The position numbers and the translations under genes were made by a program. DNA of 64,000 nucleotides. It comes from Antitrichia curtipendula. Its lineage: Eukaryota; Streptophyta; Bryopsida; Hypnales; Leucodontaceae. Within the stretch, counting starts at the first letter, position 1, and each line of letters begins with the position of its first letter. The stretch spans positions 21,858,574-21,922,573 of the forward strand of contig OX579633.1 in assembly GCA_951230915.1 (NCBI GenBank), written 5' to 3'. A model generated the notes under the pieces. It did not search any database and was not told the origin of the DNA. It was given only the letters and a program-made list of their open reading frames with translations. Shown here one piece after another: positions 11,972-23,510 of this stretch.

Positions 11972-12209
11972 TTAACCCATAAATGATGCAGAGGACGTTT
12001 CTTGGCCAATGAATGACAAATAATCCCTCTATGCAAGACAAAATGCAACTATTCATCTTCCAAATTTTGTGTGAAAAGGGAAGATCTTCTATAATAATAG
12101 TTTATCTTGGATCAACGAGTGCTTTTTCATTTTTTTTTTAAGCCAACAATTCACACGGTACCCAAACAAGATGATTTCATTGGTGACCGGCTCATCATTT
12201 AAGGGTTAA
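11972..12209 (-). mobile_element. TTAA-flanked MITE, full copy (minus orientation)
   Basis: This is one of a family of 220-240 bp elements whose ends read TTAACCC(A/T)TAAATG inward on both sides. It shares the internal blocks AAATTTGGAGGATGAATAG, TCATTGGAAGTCAAGCTA and GTCATTCATCGGCC with the copies at 22.3, 31.8 and 32.0 kb. It has no coding capacity. Confidence 0.75.
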
Positions 12210-13674
12210 GAATAAAAGAAACCTGCCCTGCCGAAATCATCGAAATCATCGCTTTGCCTTCCAGAGTTTGTGAAAAGCCAAGGTGAGCAGGTCTGAAACG
12301 TGCCTTTGCTAGTATCTAGGGTTGATATGGTATTGGAAATAGTATGCCCCAGAACCCAGTTAGGATCTTAAGAAAAAATATTCCAATTGAACAGCCAGGA
12401 TCGTACAACAATTCTATGCTTCGAATCAGAGGAATGTGCCTGGCGAAGTTTGGTGAGGGAAAGGTACAGTGCTGCTGGTCTTGCCACGGTAAAGTGGGCC
12501 CCCTCAAATGCGCCACTGACCCTAAACCGCCATCTTCACTCTATATACATCTCCAAAATTAATCATGTGTCTATGTGGAAAAAATTGTTATAGAACCAAA
12601 CTTTGTTCCTTCATAAATTTTGCATACGGTATCCAAATGTTGTGTTTTTAGGTGCGCTGGAACCTCCTTTCGAGTGCCAGTATGAAAATGAATGAAAATT
12701 TGACCAATCTATTATAGTAACGCGGTACATGAGCAAAAAGTGGTAGTTTGAAGGTACCCACCTCAGATAGCTACCAATTAACCCCTTTAGTTAGCACCTA
12801 AATCTTTCCTTGATTTTTTGCATATTTTTTGATATTTTATACTTGGAAAATGAAACAAAAGAAGTTTGAGTATTAAATGGAACACAAAATGAAACATTCA
12901 CTTTAGAGTTTAGATGCTCAATTCTACAAATAAATAAATACCTTCTATTCCGTGCGTTGGAATTACATGAAAGCTTTTACACATACACTTTTTCTTCAAG
13001 GATTTTATGATATTAACAATAATACTTCCATCCACAACAACATGGATGAGAAGATTTAAAGGAATATTAACCTTCAGACACTGATGACATCCAATTAAAA
13101 CTTTCTTTGGATGACTTCCACCTAGACTTTAGGATGGAAAAAAACGTTTTTTCATCCAACAATTTTGGAAGTTGTTTGAGTATATTTTTAGTGAAAAGCA
13201 TTTCAAATTCCTTCATTATATTATTATTGATTTTTCAAAAGAAAAGATGCTTAATCCAAGGATCAATCTTGTAGTATATTTTGACCATTTCTTTCTATTT
13301 ATATTTGATGTGAATTTTAGCCATAAAAATGATCTTTTTTGAATTTTTATTCAACTAATGAAATAAAGCTTGCAGAGTGCAATTTCTACTCCAATTGAAT
13401 ATCTTTGAAAATTTGTAAATTCAAATGTTTTATAGCAATATGAACTTTAGGTCTATAACCATGGCTTGTTGATTTTCTAATTTTCAAGTGATACAATAAG
13501 TTTGTACCACAATGTTATACACTATAACATCATCATGGTAAAAGTTTCAATTTTTGTTTATTATATTCTATATTTGATATGAATTTTCTTCATTTTTTTA
13601 TTAAAAAATTCATAATAATTTCAAATTTTCACCCAAAAATATTTGTAAACTTTATAACTTGTAGAAGAACAAAT
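12210..13674. other. No recognised gene
   Basis: A GC-balanced island at about 12340-12560 carries three overlapping open frames of 66-72 codons on both strands, one with several Cys residues. None can be assigned. The rest is AT-rich and featureless. Confidence 0.4.
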
Positions 13675-13915
13675 ATGCCATATTTAACTACTTTTGGACT
13701 TTTAAGGGAATTTTGGACTTTGTCCATCGGGAGATCTCCCGATGTCATAGATATCTAAAATCTAAACCTGTTGTATATTTTTCAAACCACCTAGTCCAAA
13801 ATCTATATCATTTTTAGATTCATAAAATCTATAGAAGTCAAAATCTACAACTGTCTTAGATGTCCCTTTATCAATTTTGGACTTTGCAAAGTCCAAAAAT
13901 AGTTAAATATGGCAT
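13675..13915. mobile_element. 241-bp MITE-like element with 28-bp terminal inverted repeats
   Basis: The left end ATGCCATATTTAACTACTTT is matched by the reverse complement of the right end near 13888-13915 over about 28 bp with one or two mismatches. Each TIR continues into TTGGACTTT. Inside is a perfect 18-bp palindrome centred on AGATCT (13726-13743). Confidence 0.7.
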
Positions 13916-14298
13916 AAATGACTTCATTTTTGAAAGTAAATACAAAGATTTTCATTCATACATAGTTGCAAAGTGGCAATAAACAAAGTAATAGATAGTT
14001 AAGTTTGAAATCAATAGTAATTTACTTGTCCTTCAAAAATTAAGGTAGAAGATAGTATGACGGATAAGTTTCTAAAACGGTTTCTATGTCTCCAAAATAA
14101 TCATTTTAGGGCATAAATGCATATCACCATCAACACCACATGTGAACCATTTTAGAACCCTATCCATTTTACCATTCTCCACCTTAGCAAAAAAGAGGAG
14201 GTCTTTCAACACCAATGAATAATGTTATAGCAAGGTGTCCAAGAGGGGAGGAGACTTTGCATCAACTGAAAACTACCTAAGAAAAGTTAAAATGAGTA

Positions 14299-14405
14299 AG
14301 ATAGGGTGCTCTAAAAGCGCCCACTAATATAGAAGTACATTTTACTTTCTTCAATGTAACCAAAGTGTACATTTCAGGAGGTGGTTGCTTTTAGTGACCA
14401 CTATA
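14299..14405. mobile_element. Short TIR element related to the 43.9-kb MITE
   Basis: The left end AGATAGGGTGCTCTAAAAGC follows a TA dinucleotide and resembles the end of the element at 43921-44329. An imperfect inverted copy (GCTTTTAGTGACCACTAT) lies near 14388-14405. Confidence 0.4.
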
Positions 14406-14592
14406 TTTTCACTTTGAAAATTCATAACTAATTTCACGGAGGTCCAAAAAATATGAAACGACTTGGGTTTAATGCCCAATTCCATTTTTCTTCCTACAAA
14501 AATTTATTCAAAAATTTATTGAAGATCATTTTAAAAAGTTCAGCTTCCCCACCACAAATGCAACTTGTACAAGGTTGCTTTAAATTGTAGAT

Positions 14593-15047
14593 ACTACCGT
14601 AGTGTGACATGGGGTTCGTTCTGGCAAAAAACAAAATAATTATTATTTTTACATTAAGAGGTACGTTCTTGTTTAAATGGAATAATGATGATTTCGTTTT
14701 TGTAAGTACATAATTATTAGACTTTTTGTCATACATTCAATTTGAACAAAATATCACGTCCTTTCAAATTCAAAGGGATAATGAAGGTGAATGAAAGTGG
14801 AGTGGATTTAACGGGTTTTAATTGAATCAATAACGGTTGAAGCAGTAGTGGTTCATTTATTTGCCTTATTAAAATAATATTGTGTTAAAAATATTTTGTG
14901 TTGCCAAAAAACAATTACTAAACTTTTCGTCATATCTCTTCTTCATTTTTCACACATTTCGTTATTTGTTTCCTACCATTTTCTGGAAATTCGTTTTTTA
15001 CATTTTTGAGTTAATAAAAATTGAAACCCATGTCACACTACCGTACC
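14593..15047. mobile_element. About 455-bp TIR element
   Basis: The end GTAGTGTGACATGGGGTTC (near 14600-14617) is repeated in inverse orientation as GAAACCCATGTCACACTACC at 15023-15042. The interior is AT-rich with no credible coding sequence. Confidence 0.55.
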
Positions 15048-17989
15048 TTATCGACCTTCCCTCCCCAAAACAAGCAAGTACTCCAAAGACCAAAACCTCT
15101 CCTATTGTACCTGCTTGTTGTTTTTTAACCAAAAGTTAAGAGCAGACTCATTGCAAGCTCCTCACACAATGTTGCACTGACCCTGAATCATTGTACTGGG
15201 AGTCTATTTTTTTGGTGGTAGAAATAGATGAGACACCAACAAGAGGACGGGCAGCATCCGTCCGTCAAGAATATTCCTCTTCAGACTAATCGTACGGTCC
15301 AACTTACGTACCTCTTACTTTTTCCATCACCAGAAAGGGCTATCTGAAGGTTTATCCCTTTCAAATGATTTAATAAGCTTTCCCAACAACTCAGAGCATT
15401 TTCCATCAATGCACATCAATTGGCAAAACAGGACAACGAGAATTACTATTAAATAGTAACTTTTGAAAAGCAAACTCAAAAGATGAATTATAAAAGACCA
15501 TGATAGTGTCCCTGTGCCATTGCCACATGCAAAATAAAAGTAAAAGTAATTTTTTAATTCAGAAAAACTGTGAAGTTCAAAGAAATTGACACCAAAGGTT
15601 CAAACACCACGAAATAAGTCCACCCCTCCTCGCAGAGAGCTTTCTGACAATATATTAGGATGTAACAAAGGGACTCATGGTTCCAGAAATCCTACTTTAA
15701 CAAACAAACAGAACAAAACAAAGAGTCTCAACAAAGACGGTGACTGGGTGTTTTTTGAGAGAGATTGTCACTTTTTAGTGCATTGCTCAAAATTGAAAAT
15801 AAAAACTGTTTTTTTGAACTTCAACTATATAAAAATGTATTAGACTACTATGAAAATGTGTTGAAAAAATCACAACCTATTTGACATGCTTGAATTGAAA
15901 GATTATAATGTTTGAAGTGAGAAATAAATAAATAAAATAAATAAATCATTCCTATGAAATGGGGTTAGTAGAATTCAAGTCCTTTGGGAGTAAAAAATTT
16001 GCTCTTGATGAATTTGAATCTCTCCTCTATTGAGTTTTTAAATCTTGTCATGTACACTTATGCAAAATTTAGAAGCAAATATGAAAGTTCGGCTTATTTT
16101 TAATCACCCTACAATGCAAGTTAGGATACATACATGCTAAAATTCAAAAGTTGATGAAGGTTTTAGCTAAAGATGCCTCAAAAGATGCCTAAATTATCCC
16201 AAAAAAATTTTAAAGTATATTTTTTGATTCAAGCATCCAATTGAAAAAAAAAAATCATACCCCCCCTAAGGAATATATGACTATATATTCACACATTGAG
16301 TAAATTTTTTATGAAAATCTGACCAAAATTGACATCATATGATCCTATCTGAATTTTCAAGTGTTTGTTGAATGGACACTTGGTTCTTTAGAAGTTACTA
16401 CCTTCATCCCGAAATAAATCCGAGGTTGTCAAATATACTTGTCCCAATTTAAATTTGATATTGTCTCTCCACAACTTGATGGACAACAATTGAAGCTAGT
16501 TCAAACAACCTAAAGCAAAAGAATAAAAAAATATTGCACTCTAGAGACTATATAACAATTTGATCCCTGCAAATGGAATCAAGATGCAAACTCTAACCAA
16601 CCAAAGGCAAATAACTTAACCCACAACAATACCAAAACTGCTACTAACAAATCTCTAGTTGAGAATTTTGTAGATTTGAATCACATGAAATAGTCGGAAT
16701 TGAATGCAAAAGATTTCAATGGACATCACTGCAACAATGTTGCTTGGAGAATGATCAAAATTAATATTGGTGAAGTAGTTCCCAAAAGGACAAAAATTAG
16801 TCGATTTTGCCACCTATTTCAACATGCCCCTCTTCGTTGTTGATTTCCATTCTTTCACACCTAGTGGGGTTTAGTAGAAGCTATAGTAACTACACAATCC
16901 TTTGAAAATGGGAGTTACTCACGTATGAATCTAGTCATTTCTAGAAAACCATGGATTTATTTCAAGACGGAGGTAGTAATTGGTAGAGTTGTGTAACCAT
17001 GATTTACCTTTGAATGTTTATTGTTTCAAGGGTAACAATAAACATTCAATTAACAACAACAATTGGGGAGAATGGGTGGTAAGCGTATTGGTGAACTAGT
17101 AAAAATCCCCCCTCACCCGTTAAAGAAGTTTATTAAATTTTTCAGCTACATGATAAAAATTAGTGTAACTTCTTCTTTTCTTTTTCGAACACAAATTAGT
17201 CCTAAAAAATTTAAACACAAACTATTCAAACTTTAATTTTTATTTTATTCATATTCAAACTTTGAAGAAAACTTGCAATCATGGTATAACCAGAGTAACT
17301 ATGTGAAAAAATATTTGAATATAGAGAATGCATGATAATTATTGGTGAATTCAAAGAGCTGCCGGACAAATGACTCCATTGTGACCCAAAAACAAATCCC
17401 AGAAAAAGAAAAAGAACTACTTAGTTTATTAGGTGAGCTTGGATTTTAAATACATTATAATGCCACCTGATGCAGTAACTTTGAGTTTCTGCCAAATGGC
17501 GGAGGATTCCAAAGAAAGACTCCACTTCATAACTGCACCGCCCTAGCAGCCCAACCATATCTAAATTCCCACTCAAACCATGGACACCAATCAAACTTGG
17601 ACACATCATCACATTTGCATTATTGCATACGGTATAAATACGCATTGTAGAGTGTCTCGGAAACCTCCAGACCTCCACATTGAGTAAATTAAATTTACAC
17701 ATGGTGAAGTTTTGAGTACCGGTACATTTCATAACTAAATACAGTGAAATTAGGTTGCCCTTTGGTAATTTCTTGACATAAAAGACTGTATAAATATTCA
17801 CTGTTGTTGTACAAGAATGCACTACTTTTAAATTAGGTATTGTTCGAATTCAAACCGCTCATGAACCTCCTTGTGTACAAACAAAAATAATTGAAGAAGT
17901 ATTTGCTAAATTTGATGGATTGTAGAGTAATTTTCTATGAACCATGCAACTTAATTGATAAGGCAAACTAATTTTATTGTTATGTGTAG
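15048..17989. other. No recognised gene; AT-rich repeats
   Basis: A minus-strand frame near 15165-15280 contains TDAARPLVGVSSISTTKK and may be a remnant. A copy of a dispersed repeat lies at 15584-15735. A perfect 16-bp inverted repeat (TTGAATGTTTATTGTT, 8-nt loop) sits at 17010-17049. A 133-codon minus-strand frame at 17421-17822 is longer than expected for this composition but shows no domain. Confidence 0.4.
15584..15735 (+). repeat. Dispersed repeat, three copies
   Basis: The block with AAGTCCACCCCTCCTCGCAG, AGAGCTTTCTGACAATA and AACAAACAAAC recurs in the same orientation at about 19865-20020 and 30540-30700 with moderate divergence. No coding capacity or clear termini were seen. Confidence 0.6.
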
Positions 17990-18102
17990 CCTTCATGCAC
18001 CCTGATCGTCAAATTGAACCTCCACATATTCACTTAAATACTAATGAAGTATTGCTGGATGTGGAATATTCCATGCCATCTTATATAGAACCAATGTTGT
18101 GA
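17990..18102 (+). CDS. Exon-like fragment, unrecognised
   Basis: After a pyrimidine-rich stretch ending TGTGTAG, a 37-codon frame reads HPDRQIEPPHIHLNTNEVLL and then DVEYSMPSYIEPML before TGA. The composition is more protein-like than its surroundings. No partner exon was identified. It could be a terminal exon of a gene with long introns or a captured or decayed fragment. Confidence 0.25.
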
Positions 18103-20219
18103 GTGCATGATTCTAAATGTTATGTATTCCTTTTGTCCCACGAAAAAATTGCAAAAAACTTTTCTATGAGGGATTAAATATATTTTTAGTCTTTGTGCCA
18201 GTGATACATGCATTCAAGAACTAGTAAGTTCCCATCCCCCAAAATCTCTGCAAAATCTCCAACTTAGGCGCCATCGTTTATGCACCCAAAATCTATGTGA
18301 AAAGTATCATATTTGAGCATTATTCATAAATGATGCCAACTTGTCATTCTTGATGATTTAAAGGTTGGTGGCAACAATAGAATTGTAGAAATATATGCTC
18401 CCAACTTAAATACCGCAACAAGGAAATTTAGCCCCTTTCATGAACAAATTTGCTTAGCATCCAAGTGGTCACCAAATCCATCGTCAACACTACTATTTGA
18501 GGAAACAACAAATATAAAGTGCCTCATATAGGCAAGGCCAAGCTTGCTAGGAGAGAATGCTCCTTGATTGCTTGCCACTTACTCCCACAAGGTAGTCATT
18601 CAATATGGCCAACGCTTACTCAATGATTGAAATCAATAAACAGAGCTTTTTAGTAAGACACAAATTGTGCCTGATTTGGAGGGTTTTTTAGTGAGAGAAA
18701 GGGAGTACGTCTTTGGCATTTGGTAGTTCCTTAAATATTTCAACGGATTTGAAGATTGTCCAAATTCTAAATGCTTACAGGATTTTCCTAAACCCTTTTA
18801 AGTTTCATTGTAGGCTTCTACGTTCTCAATTGTTTTCATGATTTAAAATAAATAAATTGAAGATACAAAAGCACATAAGTTTTGGGTGAATATAATTTTT
18901 ATTTCAAGCGATGTCTAGTAGCCAAAAGTTATGCCACTCTAAACTCCAAACTGGGATTGTTGGGCAATATAAAAAAATCACAAAAAGTCAAAATAAAACT
19001 TTCAAAATTTTGATTCTAATAGAAAGTATTTTCGTCTAAATGGAAAGATTTGATTAATTCTATTTGGATTAGTGACGAGAAAGTTATAGACAATCTTAAT
19101 TTTTGGACAATCTAACCATCTTCTAAAAAAAAAAATAACTTATAGGATTCATTTTTTAACACAATTTTCACAATTTTTCTAAATAATTCTTTTGATATGT
19201 TTAATTTTCTTACTAGCTCAAAATCTCACTATTAGAATTATTGCGTTTTAATTTCATCTCAGAGCTATTAATGATCTAGTTTTTTTCTATCAATCTTGTA
19301 CCTACTTCTACTTAGAAATTTCTTAAAGAATGAAAATCAAGTATTTATTTTTAAATTTTTTCTAGACTTTCAACTCAAATCTTCAACATAATTTTTTTGA
19401 AATTCAATATTGGTAAAGCAAAAAATTTAAACTAACAAGATTTGAAGCCAGATGATCTAAACAAGTGAGGTGCAAAAAAACATGTTTTTTTCACTTCAAA
19501 CACTAATATCTTGCAATCCATGTTGTCAACGTTTTTGAAATTTCTTCCACATGTTTTATATTAGTCTAATGCAAGGTCCTACAATTAGATACGCATAAAA
19601 AAAAATTCTAATCTTTTTTGCACTTTGGAATAAAAATGGTATTTTAAAGTGGAATTTAAAGAAAAAAGGCTTTGGGACTTTAGAGATTAAATTTAATATT
19701 AGTAAATATCTCAAAAAATTAAAATTTTGAGATTGACAATTTGTGCTAATTATATGAATTTCAAATTTAGTCTATTTTGACATACAAATGTTGAAACTAA
19801 CTCACATTAATATTGTATATGAAGTTAAATATTCAAAACAAAAGATATTTCAATTCAAAAATTCATAATTTTTCACACCGTATGTCCAAACGCCATGAAA
19901 CAAAGTCCGTGCACACTTTCTTGCAGAGAGCTTTCTAACAATACCATGAATGTGACTAGAAGATACATGATTTTAAAAATCTCACCATAACAAACAAACA
20001 AACATGGTACCTAAATAGAATAAATAAAACTAAGCTAATTAATGTATAGATAGATATTGTAACTGTCCATATAACAATCAGTGACCTTCAGAGAGTTTGT
20101 CTTTTTCTCTTTTGAGTTCTCATTCACAAAATTCATCTACATCATATCATGGAAAATTAAATTAAGCTACAATATTACTATGGTGATTGATCATTTATGG
20201 TGTGCCACATTCTTTTACT
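18103..20219. other. No recognised gene; AT-rich
   Basis: No coding sequence was recognised. The second copy of the dispersed repeat seen at 15.6 kb lies at about 19865-20020. Confidence 0.5.
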
Positions 20220-21855
20220 AATTATGGATTTGGTTTGTCCAAAATCCAAATAATCCATTCAATCAAATACCAATTTGTCATTTAACCATCTGCCATTAAG
20301 AACTTTTTTGATGGCACAATGAAAAGATTACTTCATTAATATCCATGGTAATGAAAGGTGGAGAGGTCATTTTTGTAATGAAATCCATTGTCTGTCATAA
20401 ATCCTCAAAGGGTATGGAATAATTGAAGATGAGAGCTTTTGTAGTCATTGTCAAAACATAGGAATTGTATTCAAAGTAGAATAGCTTTTTTCAGACCTTA
20501 TTTGGTTATAGTAGAAAGACTTTTTTCAAAAGACTATGGTTTAAAGAAAGTTGAAAAATCAAACTGAATTTGATCTACAAAAACCTGTTTAAGATTTAAA
20601 GCCTTCAAAAACATGTTCCTTCCAACCCTTCTTTGAACTCTGTCCATGACTTTTGATTAGAGGCTTAATATCTCAAACAAATTTTTGGAGATGAAATTTA
20701 ATTTGATTTCTCAACTTATGATTTTTTCAAAGTTTTAGGAAAAAAATTGTTCTATCTTGCTTAAATGAGGTCTAAAATTTTACTTCAAACACAATTCCTA
20801 CTTTTGACTTCACTATGCGGGTTGAACTCCTTCTAATTTTGATTTATATATCTTACATGGGGTTGTTTTACATCCTACCACCCCAGATGAAATGATCTGG
20901 ATTATTCCACATCCATAAGTAGCTACATGGATAGTTAGCATTCAATATAAGACTTGTCAAAGTTGTATTGAGATAGCAACTTTTACAATGCTTACAATTA
21001 ATGCTTACAATTAAATTACTAGAATAAATTTAGATGCATTAAAATAATACTTAAAAAAATTCAACAATCAATTGATTGAGATCAATGGATTTGACAACTA
21101 CCTTACCTTGCTTCAAAAGTCATGCATTTTTTTTAGAAGTGAGAAGACAAGTTCTTTATACACATATGGGATAGTAGTAGGTAAAACAACCCATGTGGGA
21201 TATGTAAATTAGAATTATGAAGAATCTCAACCACTCATAGTTAAATTAAAAGCAAGAATTGTGATTGAGATAGAATTTCAAACCTCATTTAGGCATAGTA
21301 GAAAAAAAAAATTTCAAAAATTTTTGAACAAAGAAAATTTGGTAAATCAAGTTAAATTTCATATCCAAAAATCAATTTGGGATTACAAGACTCCAATCAA
21401 AAGTTATGGAAAAATTCCAGAGAAGGATTGGAAGGACATTTTCAAATATCCTCTTTGAATTTAGTCCATAACTTTTTTCCTGAGATTCTAAATCACAAAA
21501 GGATTTTTGAAGATAAAATTTAACTTGATTTTAAAACTTTTTTTAGTCCAAAGTTATTTGGAATTTTTTTTTCTACTATACCAAAATGAGGTTTGAAATT
21601 CTACTTTGAATACAATTCTTACATTTTGACAATTGGCGATCAAGCTCTCATCCTCAAATTATCCCATATCCTTTGAGGATTCATGACAAACAATGAATTT
21701 CATTATAGAAATGACCTCTCTACTCTTCATTACCATGAATGTTGATGAAGAAATCCCTTCATTTTGCCATCAAAATTTTTTTGATGACAAATTTGTACAT
21801 AATTGAATGAATTCTTTGGATTATTGGCAAACCATCTTTACATTAATTTTTAGAT
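20220..21855. mobile_element. 1.6-kb foldback element with arms of about 600 bp
   Basis: The left arm (about 20220-20810) is the approximate reverse complement of the right arm (about 21260-21855). Paired landmarks include GAGAGGTCATTT and its complement, TTGTATTCAAAGTAGAAT, and CCTCATTTAGG/ACCTTATTTGG. Each arm contains a further inner inverted repeat, so the structure is a nested palindrome. No transposase frame was seen in the 450-bp centre. Confidence 0.7.
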
Positions 21856-22025
21856 TATTTTTTTCTGGTCCAAGAATCAACAAAAAAATGGAGCACATTG
21901 TCATGCTAAGTAGAAGCACCAAATTGTCAACCATGCCCAGTACCCAACCTGTACAGTGCGCTATTTCCAACCTTAGGCTAGAATTCAAGCTTAGAATGAA
22001 TTTTTTTTGTCTTTTTCAAAGCTGA

Positions 22026-22175
22026 GTCTAATAAGGTTATAACACGTGTTCTGAAGTAGTGAGCAAGAAAGTAGGAAGTAGTGAGCGAAAAAGTAGTTCT
22101 TGAATGATCGGAATTGGAAGACTCTAGACATTGGCTACTAGTCAAGTGCACTTTTGGGCTCCCAAAATTCATAGT
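22026..22175 (+). repeat. Dispersed repeat, two copies
   Basis: The block with AAGTAGTGAGCAAGAAAGTA, TCTTGAATGATCGGAATTGG and CCCAAAATTCATAGTAA recurs at 30307-30455 in the same orientation. Confidence 0.7.
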
Positions 22176-22318
22176 AATTTCAATTGTGGAAATAAAATTA
22201 TGAAAATTTTGCTATCTTCATATTTCCTATCTTCCTACATGGGAAAATTTTCACCACCTCGTACTCATCACCATTTGTTCCCAAATCTCTTAAATGATCT
22301 GCTACTGGTGATTCTACT

Positions 22319-22542
22319 TTAACCTTTAAATGAGGAGTCGGTCATTGTGGAAATAATTTGTTTTGGTACCTTGTGAATTGTTAGCTTAAAAAAATGCAAA
22401 AGTGCTCACTGGAAGTCAAGCTATAGACCTTCCCTTTCCATACAAAATTTGGAGGATGAATAGTTGCACTTGTGTCCTACATGAAGAGATTCTTTGTCAT
22501 TCATCGGCTGAATAAACGTCCTCCGCGGCATTTATGGGTTAA
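22319..22542 (+). mobile_element. TTAA-flanked MITE, full copy
   Basis: It starts TTAACCTTTAAATGA and ends GGCATTTATGGGTTAA. The interior carries TCACTGGAAGTCAAGCTA and AAATTTGGAGGATGAATAG. It is a 224-bp non-coding member of the family also present at 11.97, 31.77 and 31.98 kb. Confidence 0.8.
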
Positions 22543-22910
22543 TGCACCTCACAAATTCACAAAATTCAGGAAAAATTTACGAATTAGTGAGCTCGTATTG
22601 TGACTGCATGGACGGAATCCTCATTATTGAATTCCTACTTGAGTACGGTCGTAAGTGCCCTCCCTTCCGTCCGATGCTTTTCTTCCATCCCGCCCTCCGA
22701 ACTCCGCCTCGCTCGCCCGCGAGGCCGCGACGACTTTCCAGTTTGTCCATCGCAGTCACGGCGGGCATGAAATCGATGGACGGAATCACAAGAGAGGTGC
22801 CTTTCCTTTGCGCAATTTGCGTCACGCTGTGGTACTTCAATCCGTCCCCTCGTTCAGAGCCATGGTTCGCTTTTTGCCATTACTGGAAATTATTGAGGTC
22901 CTGTACTGGT

Positions 22911-22933
22911 GGGGGTGGGGGTGGGGGTGGGGG
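22911..22933 (+). promoter_or_regulatory. G-quadruplex motif
   Basis: Four runs of five G separated by single T residues, an ideal quadruplex-forming pattern, lie about 580 bp upstream of the USP gene start codon. The surrounding 22.65-23.0 kb is a CpG-containing GC-rich island in an otherwise AT-rich area, consistent with a promoter or leader region. A regulatory role is inferred. Confidence 0.6.
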
Positions 22934-23510
22934 TTGTGTGTGCTCGCAAACAAACGAGATGGCTTCGTTTGGTCCATTTCGAGCTAGAATGATGTAATTG
23001 CTTCAATTCATGCCAAATCCCACACAGCCGAGTGAAGGAGCCCGACTGGCAGTCATGAAGAGGTAAAATTTAAACATGGGTTACAAGCTTGGAGTTTACT
23101 TTTTGAATTCAGGGAATGCTCCAGTTAATTAGAAACTGTTGCTGAAGTGGGGTTTGAAGAACCCGATGTAGACGGCAACATTGTTTCCAAGGTTTTGGTT
23201 TGCTATGGCCTTGATGCTCCATTTAGAAACTGTTGATTATTTTTCGCGGAAAGTGAGTGCCAATTCAGCGAAATGGTTCGCTAGTTCGGAGAAGCTGAGA
23301 GGATTTCAGCGGGTGCTGTATCCATTGACTCGATTTTGTTGAATGTGGGCTGCTGGCAGTCCATTGCTTGAACTCTTGTGAGGCAAGGTGTTCGTTTGGC
23401 TGTGCGAGGATGGTGAAGCTTCGGTGTGGGAAATGTCGGTGTTCGAGACCGGCAGCTTTTTTTGACTGAAGGAGAATTTTTGATGCAATTGTGAGTTTAG
23501 GACTGAAATC

